From contig DAOVWH010000020.1 of assembly GCA_030636745.1 (NCBI GenBank), positions 1-20,956 on the forward strand: a stretch of DNA of 20,956 bases, in the 5' to 3' direction. Shown here in pieces: positions 7,833 to 14,664 of this stretch. How positions within the stretch are numbered: the first letter of the stretch is position 1; every line of letters begins with the position of its first letter. The notes under the pieces are model-generated. The model was not told the origin of the DNA, made no database searches, and saw nothing but the letters and a program-made list of their open reading frames with translations. Source of the DNA: UBA1672 sp023140905 (lineage in GTDB: Bacteria; Pseudomonadota; Alphaproteobacteria; Micavibrionales; Micavibrionaceae). Both the position numbers and the translations under genes were made by a program.

Positions 7833-7858
7833 TGCTATAGCATATTAATATAATATGC
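7833..7858. promoter_or_regulatory. overlapping palindromes, candidate operator of the RHH gene
   Basis: Two perfect symmetric elements touch here: TGCTATAGCA (7833-7842) and GCATATT / AATATGC around a 5-base spacer (7840-7858). Read on the minus strand, the sequence contains TTGCAT followed 15 bases later by TATAGC, a weak promoter pair pointing at the regulator gene. Ribbon-helix-helix dimers bind small palindromes over their own promoters, so autoregulation is the natural guess. No footprint or conservation supports it here. Confidence 0.35.
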
Positions 7859-8121
7859 AACCATAGGATTGGTGTTTTTGTTTTTTCATAAAAATTAGGA
7901 AGTTATTTCTATTTATTCTAATAAACCATTATGTGACTATATTTGTGCGCTGCATCATTTATTTTCATAATTCGGTGTTGTAGCAATTATTATCGACATA
8001 TGGTAATAAAATTAATTGCATACAGCAGTGTGCGGTGATGATTAATACAACCATAAGATACTGTCCTTACATAATGGAAAAACAACTATTTTTATATATC
8101 AAAACAACTCATTTTTTTCTT
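7859..8121. other. AT-rich intergenic region without a recognisable gene
   Basis: Together with the palindromes and promoter on either side, this makes a gap of over 370 bases between the divergent RHH and J-domain genes. It contains many T- and A-runs and frequent stops in all frames. I see no tRNA, no coherent small protein, no ribosome-binding site before an open frame and no convincing stem longer than the palindromes at its left edge. It most likely holds the regulatory region for the divergent J-domain-cobS-cobT genes. Confidence 0.6.
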
Positions 8122-8150
8122 TTTTTGCAGCCACATATCCTTTATATAAT
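8122..8150 (+). promoter_or_regulatory. sigma-70-like promoter for the J-domain gene, likely leaderless
   Basis: A perfect TATAAT (8145-8150) follows a weak -35 TTTTTG (8122-8127) at the ideal 17-base spacing. Transcription would start about seven bases after the -10 box, near 8157, while the first ATG of the J-domain gene is at 8160 and no Shine-Dalgarno is present. The mRNA would be leaderless or nearly so. Confidence 0.5.
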
Positions 8151-8159
8151 GTGTCTATT

Positions 8160-8783
8160 ATGCCGAGAATCGTTTTAAAACCTAACTCTCCCGAATATGC
8201 TGACACACAAAGACGCTACCAAAAGCGCTCCTGTGATATGCCGAGCTGCCCAAACCATGGCGAGCATAAAGCCCCAAAGCATAGAGGGCTAAATGAGTAT
8301 TATTATTTTTGTACAGAACACATAAAAGAATATAACAAGGCTTGGGATTTCTTTTCCGGTATGTCGCGTCGCGAAGTTGAAGAGCACGTGATGAGCAGCA
8401 TTTATGGCGACCGCCCTACTTGGCGCTATGATTCAAATGGCACAGCAGAAGAACATTTATATGAAACTGCACAAAAAACTTATTGTTATGGTGACACAGA
8501 AAATAACTCTACCCACCGGACTTACCACAATAACAGTGAGGCAAATTTTCTTAACGAAGGAAACACACCGGAACATGAAGCTCTGGCTCTTATGGGTCTA
8601 AACCCGCCTATCACGCTGGATGATGTTAAAACGCGTTATAAAAATCTTGCAAAGAAACATCACCCTGATCTTAATAGAAACGATCCGGACTCTGAAGAGC
8701 TTCTCAAAAAGATCAATATGTCCTATACAATATTGAAGTTGGCTTTTAAGGAATACTCAAAGCTGAAAGAGCGTAATCTTTAA
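8160..8783 (+). CDS. J-domain (DnaJ-like) protein linked to cobST
   Basis: The 207-residue protein has two parts. Residues 20-90 contain a cysteine/histidine set (Cys25, Cys30, His33, Cys51, His54) and the motif EYYYFCTEHIKEYNKAWDFF, typical of the small J proteins beside cobS in Alphaproteobacteria and probably metal-binding. Residues 138-200 are a J domain with the HPD tripeptide at 168-170 (YKNLAKKHHPDLNRNDPDSEE), which stimulates Hsp70 ATPase. A polar, low-complexity linker joins them. ATG at 8160 is chosen; a GTG at 8151 directly abuts the -10 box, so it would not be transcribed from that promoter. cobS follows 22 bases after the stop, so the protein may serve as an Hsp70 co-chaperone for that complex; this is inference from position. 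Confidence 0.85.
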   Translation: MPRIVLKPNSPEYADTQRRYQKRSCDMPSCPNHGEHKAPKHRGLNEYYYFCTEHIKEYNKAWDFFSGMSRREVEEHVMSSIYGDRPTWRYDSNGTAEEHLYETAQKTYCYGDTENNSTHRTYHNNSEANFLNEGNTPEHEALALMGLNPPITLDDVKTRYKNLAKKHHPDLNRNDPDSEELLKKINMSYTILKLAFKEYSKLKERNL

Positions 8784-8805
8784 AACAAACTATGAAAAGG
8801 GTATG

Positions 8806-9897
8806 ATGAGTAATACACAATATATTAGTGAGCGTGGTACAGACACCTTGGATAAAGATAAAGAAGCTGATCGCAGCATGTCTTTCAGCATCACCCAAAT
8901 TAAAGCCAAAGAAGGGAAATACACATCTATTCCCGACACAAAATATAATGCGCGGGAAACTTTTGGTATTGATCTGGACTGGGATATTCCCGGATTTAGC
9001 GAAGACACACCAAACGTGCCTGATATTGATCCGACATACCGCTTTGACTATGAAACCACAATGGCTATCCTTGCCGGTTTTGTTCATAATCGCCGCGTCA
9101 TGATTCAAGGCTATCACGGCACTGGCAAATCTACCCATATAGAACAAGTTGCCGCACGGTTGAAATGGCCTTGCGTACGGATTAATCTGGACAGCCATGT
9201 CAGCCGTATTGATTTAATTGGTAAAGACACCATTGTCCTGCAAGAAGGAAAACAAATCACGCAATGGAAAGAAGGTCTTCTGCCTTGGTCTATCCAAAAT
9301 CCAGTAGCCCTTGTCTTTGATGAATATGATGCAGGCCGACCGGATGTAATGTTTGTTATTCAGCGTATCCTTGAAGCGGAAGGAAAACTAACACTGCTTG
9401 ACCAGAATCTTGTAATCCGGCCACATCCTGCTTTTCGCTTATTCGCGACCAGTAATACAATCGGTTTAGGAGATACAACCGGGCTTTATCACGGAACCCA
9501 TCAGATTAACCAAGGCCAGATGGACCGCTGGAATATTGTAACCACGCTGAATTATCTTCCTCATGCTGAAGAAGCTGCCATTGTGCTTGCTAAAATACCA
9601 TATCTTGATAGTGAAGAAGGCCGCGACACTATTGATAAAATGGTTACTCTTGCTAATCTGACACGTGAAGGTTTTGTCAATGGAGATCTTTCTACATTGA
9701 TGTCTCCGCGCACAGTCATAGCTTGGGCAGAAAATATGCTAATATTCAATAATGACCGCGAGCAAGCTTTTCGCGTTGCCTTTTTGAATAAATGTGACGA
9801 AGCTGAGCGCCCGATTATTGCAGAATATTATCAACGCTGCTTTGGCATAGAGCTACCGCGTCATGCCATAACAAATATCGTTGTATCGGAAGAATAG
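8806..9897 (+). CDS. cobS: CobS-type AAA+ ATPase of cobaltochelatase
   Basis: CobS is the AAA+ (MoxR-like) motor that with CobT and CobN inserts Co2+ into hydrogenobyrinic acid diamide in aerobic cobalamin synthesis. The 363-residue product has the CobS N-terminal segment with the FGID and VPDIDPTYRFD motifs (about 53-82), Walker A GYHGTGKST at 102-110, Walker B LVFDEYD at 169-175 and a sensor-1 stretch FATSNTIG at 213-220, followed by the QMDRWNI region. Two ATGs lie in tandem (8803, 8806); the second is preferred because AAAAGGG then stands four bases away. It overlaps the widest possible cobT frame only if a TTG start is used. Whether cobalamin is its real end product here is open, because cobN is not in view. 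Confidence 0.92.
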   Translation: MSNTQYISERGTDTLDKDKEADRSMSFSITQIKAKEGKYTSIPDTKYNARETFGIDLDWDIPGFSEDTPNVPDIDPTYRFDYETTMAILAGFVHNRRVMIQGYHGTGKSTHIEQVAARLKWPCVRINLDSHVSRIDLIGKDTIVLQEGKQITQWKEGLLPWSIQNPVALVFDEYDAGRPDVMFVIQRILEAEGKLTLLDQNLVIRPHPAFRLFATSNTIGLGDTTGLYHGTHQINQGQMDRWNIVTTLNYLPHAEEAAIVLAKIPYLDSEEGRDTIDKMVTLANLTREGFVNGDLSTLMSPRTVIAWAENMLIFNNDREQAFRVAFLNKCDEAERPIIAEYYQRCFGIELPRHAITNIVVSEE

Positions 9898-9925
9898 TTT
9901 CATAAGCCTGAAAGACAAGTATGCT

Positions 9926-11761
9926 ATGGGCATAATTAAAGAAAAGCCGGAAAGCTTCAAAATGAAGACCACCGCTACGCTCAAAGCGATGGCCCGTCAG
10001 CGTGATCTGAACATAAGTTATACAATGGTTGACGTTACTCTTGATGGTGCAAAAAGCCTTAAAGCACCTCGCTTGCCGATGCCCACTGATAATATGAGTA
10101 AAGAAAAACGCGATTTGATTCGGGGCTGCGCCGATATATACGCCCTTAAGCTTGCACATCACAACACAGTTTTACATGAAAGCAATGGCCAAAGTGACTT
10201 ACGCGCCCAAGCTGCCCTTGATGCTTTGGAACAAGCGCGATGCGATGCGCTGGGTATTCGGAAAATGGACGGCGTTGCTAATAATCTTGATGCAATCCTC
10301 GAAGCTAAATCACAAAAACATGGATATGAAGGCATTGAACAGCGCGAAGATATTCCTATGGTAGATGCTTTGCACATTGTAGCACGTACATTATTAAGCA
10401 ACCGCCCGCCTCCACCATCAGCCCAAATTGTTTATGATAAATGGGAGCCATGGATTATTGAACAAGTCGGGAAAGATAGCTTTGTAGCCCTTAAAGATAC
10501 GCTTTCAAATCAGAAAAACTTTACCAAGCTTGCTTGCAACTTACTGCAAAAAATGGGCTTTCCTGCTATATATCATGATGATGGTGATGAAAAGCAATCC
10601 AGCAGGAATGAGAACGATAAAGATTCCACTGAGGATGAACAAGCTTCAGAGGAACAGTCTCAAGACAGTGCACTTGAAGACATAGAAGATGGCAAACAGC
10701 AAGACGATGAATCCTTTGATATGGGAACAGATGAGCTACTCGAAGACATTGGAGACACTGATGATTTGCAAGGAATAGAGGAAAGTTCATCCTCACCGCA
10801 ACCACAGCGGCCCGATAGTTATACCAACTATGCACAAGGCTTATACACAGTTTATACTACGCGCTTTGATGAAGAAGTCTGCGCTGAAGATCTGGCCGAT
10901 CCTTTTGAGATGGAACGCTTACGCTCTCTATTAGATCAACAACTAACAAATTATCAAACCCTGATTACCAAGCTGGCTAACCGCTTACAGCGCAAATTGA
11001 TGGCCAAGCAACGCCGTAGCTGGGAATTTGATCTGGAAGAAGGGGTTCTTGATGCATCACGTCTGGCGCGCATGATTGCCAATCCCGATGTTCCTTTGAC
11101 CTTTAAGCAGGAAAAAGAGACTCCATTCAAAGACACTGTTGTTACATTGCTAATTGATAATTCCGGTTCTATGCGTGTCCGCCCTATTGCCATAGCTGCA
11201 ACCTGCGCCGATATCATCGCTCATACTTTAGAGCGTTGCGGTTTAAAAACAGAAATTCTAGGTTTTACTACTCGTGGTTGGAAAGGTGGCAAATCCCGTG
11301 AATTATGGATGAAAAATGGTCGTCCTGAAAAGCCTGGCCGCCTTAACGATATCCGCCACATCATCTATAAAGATGCAAACAAGCCTACCCGCCGCACACG
11401 TAAAAATCTTGGGTTAATGCTCAAAGAAGGATTGCTCAAAGAAAACATAGACGGAGAAGCGTTAGTCTGGGCTTATAACCGCATTGCCCGCCGCCCGGAA
11501 GAACGCAAAATCCTGATGATGATTTCAGACGGCGCTCCGGTTGATGATTCAACTCTTTCTATTAATCCATCTAATATTCTTGAAATGGATCTACACGGAG
11601 TCATTAAATGGATTGAAGAAAGCACTAATATAGAGCTAAGCGCTATTGGTATCGGACATGATGTTAATCGTTATTACTCCCGCGCTATTACAATTGCAGA
11701 TGCAGAAGGTCTTGCTCATGCTCTTACAAGCCAATTAATTAATCTGTTTGATGAAGCTTAA
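9926..11761 (+). CDS. cobT: CobT-type cobaltochelatase subunit (VWA domain)
   Basis: CobT pairs with CobS in the chelatase motor, its VWA domain binding metal and partners. The 611-residue product has an N-terminal family domain (ESFKMKTTATLKAMARQ onward), a strongly acidic, Glu/Asp/Ser/Gln-rich linker at about 217-295, and a C-terminal VWA domain with the MIDAS motif LLIDNSGSMRVRP (Asp411, Ser413, Ser415). EGLLKENIDGEALVWAYNRIARRPEERKI and ISDGAPVDDSTL are typical of CobT ends. ATG at 9926 keeps the conserved ESFK start; a TTG at 9881 would overlap cobS by 17 bases, and ATG 9962 has a better GGAAAG site but would cut the domain. The 28-base gap after cobS implies co-transcription. Confidence 0.92.
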   Translation: MGIIKEKPESFKMKTTATLKAMARQRDLNISYTMVDVTLDGAKSLKAPRLPMPTDNMSKEKRDLIRGCADIYALKLAHHNTVLHESNGQSDLRAQAALDALEQARCDALGIRKMDGVANNLDAILEAKSQKHGYEGIEQREDIPMVDALHIVARTLLSNRPPPPSAQIVYDKWEPWIIEQVGKDSFVALKDTLSNQKNFTKLACNLLQKMGFPAIYHDDGDEKQSSRNENDKDSTEDEQASEEQSQDSALEDIEDGKQQDDESFDMGTDELLEDIGDTDDLQGIEESSSSPQPQRPDSYTNYAQGLYTVYTTRFDEEVCAEDLADPFEMERLRSLLDQQLTNYQTLITKLANRLQRKLMAKQRRSWEFDLEEGVLDASRLARMIANPDVPLTFKQEKETPFKDTVVTLLIDNSGSMRVRPIAIAATCADIIAHTLERCGLKTEILGFTTRGWKGGKSRELWMKNGRPEKPGRLNDIRHIIYKDANKPTRRTRKNLGLMLKEGLLKENIDGEALVWAYNRIARRPEERKILMMISDGAPVDDSTLSINPSNILEMDLHGVIKWIEESTNIELSAIGIGHDVNRYYSRAITIADAEGLAHALTSQLINLFDEA

Positions 11762-11820
11762 TTCTCCTTTTTTCCTGTTTTGTATAGTTTGTTTGTAGAG
11801 ATACGGAGATTTTTTGCCTT

Positions 11821-11842
11821 ATTGGCCAGTTTTTTGGCCGAT
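11821..11842 (+). terminator. weak hairpin after cobT
   Basis: ATTGGCC and GGCCGAT form a 7-bp stem (one G-U pair) around an eight-base loop that itself contains six T. A T-run (11811-11816) lies just before rather than after it. Position, 60 bases after the cobT stop, fits an end of transcription, but the shape is not that of a standard intrinsic terminator. Confidence 0.3.
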
Positions 11843-11923
11843 TGCGGTGTTTTGCTTTTGTGCTGTTATCATCAGTCATAAGATTATGTATAGGACACAA
11901 TTCCCATAATGTCAAGAAATATT

Positions 11924-11950
11924 TTGACTTTGGTGAAATTATTTTATCAT
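11924..11950 (+). promoter_or_regulatory. candidate promoter region of hisS
   Basis: TTGACT (11924-11929) and TATCAT (11945-11950) are 15 bases apart, shorter than ideal. A second possible pair, TTGCAC (11954-11959) and TAATTA (11977-11982) with 17 bases between, follows at once. One of them is likely to drive hisS, since the gap of 261 bases and the hairpin after cobT suggest a new transcription unit. Neither pair is strong. Confidence 0.3.
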
Positions 11951-12022
11951 CCCTTGCACACTTAAGTATCATCCAGTAATTAGGGGGTGTATTAACGAGC
12001 AAACACAGATAAAAGCAAAAAC

Positions 12023-13402
12023 ATGAGCGATAAGAAAAGAATATACAAACCAAAACCTGTAAGTGGATTTCCAGAATGGCTGCCTGAAGAGCGACAAGCT
12101 GAACAAGTCTGGTTTGACCATATCCGCCGCGTATTTGAAAGCTATGGATTTTGCTCTATAGAAACACCGAGTGTTGAGGAACTCGATGCTATTAACGCTA
12201 AAGGCGGCGATGGTGGAGCCGATGTCGATAAAGAGATTTATGTGCTGGAACGCTTGCATAAAGAAGAAGGTGACAAAAAGGCACATCTAGCTCTGCACTT
12301 TGACCAGACTGTGCCTCTAGCCCGCTATACAGCTCAACACTTTAACGAGTTGGTATTCCCGTTCAAACGCTATCAAATGCAACGCGTATGGCGAGGTGAA
12401 CGCCCGCAAGCTGGACGTTTCCGTGAGTTTTATCAATGCGATATTGACGTGATTAATATCGATCACCTGCCCCTGCACTTTGATGCGGAAATGCCTGCAA
12501 TTATCTGGGAAACATTGAGCAGCTTGCCGGGTATGGAAAATGAGGAAATACAGATACGGATTAGTAACCGGAAAATATTGGTTGGGTTATGCGAAGCAAT
12601 CGGTTTTCAAGATTCTACATCAGTCATCCGTATTGTAGATAGATTAGAAAAAGACGGAATGGTTTCTACATCCAACAAACTTAGAGAACTAATCTATGGA
12701 GAAAACACGCCAGCAACCGATGAAACACCTATCAGACACTTTCTTAGCCTTTGCAGAAACAAATACAATAACTCTGACGATCTTCGAGATGCTTTACAGA
12801 CAAATAAAGGCATAGATACAAGCAACCCAACCTTAAAAGAAGGAATCAAAAAACTCGCATTCGTTCTCGATCAACTATCCCACCTGCCCGAAGGGGCGGT
12901 AGTGGCTGACTTATCCATTGTACGCGGGCTGGATTACTACACAGGCACAGTGTACGAGACAGTTTTCACCGAAGACCCCGGCTATGGCTCGATTTGTTCC
13001 GGTGGACGTTATGACGATCTAGCCGGAAACTACATCAACAAGCACCTGCCCGGAGTCGGTATCTCTATTGGCTTTACCCGCTTATTTGACCGCATCCGCA
13101 ATAAAGGCACTTTGCCTGTTAAAGGCATCTCACCCGCTGATATTCTGGTGGTTTTACCGAATGAAGATTCACGCGCACTTATGAATGAAACAGCTCAAAC
13201 CTTGCGCGCACGCGGCTACAAAGTCGAAACATTCCATAGCGCTTCCAAGCTAAAACGCCAAATGGCTTATGCCGAGAAAAAGGGCATTCCTTATGTGTGG
13301 TTTCCTCCTTTTGAAGACGGCAACCCGCATGAAGTTAAGAATATGTCAAATGGTGAGCAAAAAGCTGCCACCCCGCAAGATTGGACAAAAGATGAAAATT
13401 AG
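12023..13402 (+). CDS. hisS: histidyl-tRNA synthetase (non-alphaproteobacterial-looking type)
   Basis: HisRS charges tRNA-His. The 459-residue protein shows class II motif 1 near residues 38-50, motif 2 (YQMQRVWRGERPQAGRFREF, 117-136), the HisA motif RGLDYYTGTVYE at 301-312, motif 3 in GVGISIGFTRLFDR (344-357) and a C-terminal anticodon-binding domain (about 371-445). The start GFPEWLPEER, the DKEIYVLERL block and RGERPQAGRFREFYQCDID resemble the HisRS of actinobacteria and some other phyla; typical alphaproteobacterial HisRS, as I recall, reads FRNEKPGPGRFRQF in motif 2. ATG 12023 is the only start before an in-frame stop and has no Shine-Dalgarno, just an A-rich leader. The downstream secreted-protein gene overlaps its last 11 bases. 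Confidence 0.93.
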   Translation: MSDKKRIYKPKPVSGFPEWLPEERQAEQVWFDHIRRVFESYGFCSIETPSVEELDAINAKGGDGGADVDKEIYVLERLHKEEGDKKAHLALHFDQTVPLARYTAQHFNELVFPFKRYQMQRVWRGERPQAGRFREFYQCDIDVINIDHLPLHFDAEMPAIIWETLSSLPGMENEEIQIRISNRKILVGLCEAIGFQDSTSVIRIVDRLEKDGMVSTSNKLRELIYGENTPATDETPIRHFLSLCRNKYNNSDDLRDALQTNKGIDTSNPTLKEGIKKLAFVLDQLSHLPEGAVVADLSIVRGLDYYTGTVYETVFTEDPGYGSICSGGRYDDLAGNYINKHLPGVGISIGFTRLFDRIRNKGTLPVKGISPADILVVLPNEDSRALMNETAQTLRARGYKVETFHSASKLKRQMAYAEKKGIPYVWFPPFEDGNPHEVKNMSNGEQKAATPQDWTKDEN

Positions 13403-14057
13403 ACATATTACTCTGCTGTTTATTTCTGCCTGCTGTTTATTTCTGTATACAGCTCCACTTCATGCACAAGAACAAAAAACAGAGCAACAAGATGCCCTCC
13501 ATGATTTTCTTATCAATTACCGTTATGAACCGGATTATTGCGATTTTATTGCAGGCTTCCCGGAAGAGCCTCTTATCAGCCACGCTTGCGAAAATGAAGA
13601 TGATCCAAGCACATGTTACGATAAAGTCTCTTTTACAAAGGTGTTTGAACTCTCATCTACTGTGCAAATAGATGTTATATGCAATCCGTCAACTCCTGAT
13701 ATGTATGCTTACTTCACACCGGAAATTATGGAAAGCACTGTGAAGGCCATGACAAAAGACAGTGTTCTTGAGACTTTCAATATCAATACTACGCAAAGTG
13801 ATGATTACCGCTTATCTGGATTAGTCGGTCAGGGGCGCAAAGGATTGTATGACACTCTCTATATTGCTCAACTCTGGATATCGGAAAACTCAATTATGTC
13901 CGTAGAAGCAGAGCTTTCCGGTGAGAAAAACCCGGATGCAGACCAGATATTTGCCGGAATTCTAAGCAATACCGGTCATATACGCGATGTTGAAAGCGAA
14001 GAATATTATAAAGAAAAGCTCGAAACCCGGTCAAAAACAGTTGAGAAAAACAAGTAA
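13392..14057 (+). CDS. small secreted protein of unknown function, overlapping hisS
   Basis: The 221-residue product starts with a clear signal peptide: KIRH, a hydrophobic core ITLLFISACCLFLYTA and a likely cleavage site LHA|QEQ near residue 26. ISAC also fits a lipobox, but it lies in the middle of the hydrophobic core, so signal peptidase I is more likely. The mature part has four cysteines (in PDYCDFI, SHACEN, STCYD and VICNP) that could form two disulfides in the periplasm, and a Glu/Lys-rich helical end. I recognise no family. The ATG lies inside the last codons of hisS in another frame, so translation is probably coupled to hisS; a longer frame to 13269 has no signal-peptide logic. sufE converges on it ten bases downstream. 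Confidence 0.8.
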   Translation: MKIRHITLLFISACCLFLYTAPLHAQEQKTEQQDALHDFLINYRYEPDYCDFIAGFPEEPLISHACENEDDPSTCYDKVSFTKVFELSSTVQIDVICNPSTPDMYAYFTPEIMESTVKAMTKDSVLETFNINTTQSDDYRLSGLVGQGRKGLYDTLYIAQLWISENSIMSVEAELSGEKNPDADQIFAGILSNTGHIRDVESEEYYKEKLETRSKTVEKNK

Positions 14058-14067
14058 TCTACTCGTC

Positions 14068-14475
14068 TTATTTTTGAGCATAAGCCTTAATCACCTCAAC
14101 CATTGAGAAAAAACCATTGCGACGATTAGCACTTAGGTGTTGGTCCATGCCTATGCGTTTAAAAGCTGCGTCAATATCAATTTGTGCCAATTCAGATAGA
14201 GTCTTACCTTGATATGCAGCAATTAATATTGCTACAAGCCCGCGCACAATATGAGCATCACTATCAGCCTTAAAGCTAAATACATCCCCATCATGGATTT
14301 CAGGAATAAGCCATACTTTTGATGTGCATCCGCGCACTAAATGTTCATCTTTCTTCAATGTATCATCTAATGTTGATAAACTGCGCCCCAGATCAATCAG
14401 ATAAGCATAACGTTCTTCCCAATCATCGAATAAATCAAAATTTTTGATAATCTCTTCCAGTGTTTCTTGTGCCAT
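14068..14475 (-). CDS. sufE: SufE cysteine-desulfurase sulfur acceptor
   Basis: SufE takes persulfide sulfur from SufS and hands it to the SufBCD scaffold for Fe-S cluster assembly. The 135-residue length is normal. The sulfur-accepting Cys50 sits in the diagnostic LVRGCTSKVW, followed by the FKADSDAHIVRGLVAILIAAYQG block and the C-terminal LSANRRNGFFSMVEVIK. Start at ATG 14475 with GAGAG four bases upstream. It stands alone rather than in a suf operon; it converges with the secreted-protein gene and diverges from clpX, leaving 189 bases for two promoters. Confidence 0.95.
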   Translation of the reverse strand: MAQETLEEIIKNFDLFDDWEERYAYLIDLGRSLSTLDDTLKKDEHLVRGCTSKVWLIPEIHDGDVFSFKADSDAHIVRGLVAILIAAYQGKTLSELAQIDIDAAFKRIGMDQHLSANRRNGFFSMVEVIKAYAQK

Positions 14476-14664
14476 AAATCTCTCAGTCCTTGTATCCTAT
14501 TCTTAAGTGAAATCACTATATCTGTAAAATCAAGACAAATTAAGACATAAATGTTGAATAAAACTTCAGTAAGGGCTTGCACATATGCGCGCCAGTTGGC
14601 AAATTGGGGGGAGACAAGATTCTCTCTTAATATTCTTCAAACCAAGGATAGAAAGCCTTCAAAC

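Noticed and set aside
7832..8150. tRNA or small RNA gene in the AT-rich gap
   Set aside because: No cloverleaf, T-loop or stable stem beyond the short palindromes was found.
13269..13391. Longer start for the secreted protein inside hisS
   Set aside because: It is the +1 shadow of hisS and would bury the signal peptide.
14551..14664. 38-codon in-frame extension upstream of clpX
   Set aside because: ClpX proteins begin at the MSKSSSG-like position before the zinc domain; the extension has no resemblance to the family. GAAAG lies nine bases before the chosen ATG.
14476..14664. Heat-shock (RpoH-type) promoter ahead of clpX
   Set aside because: CTTG and CTATAT are present but about 23 bases apart, too far for the known spacing.
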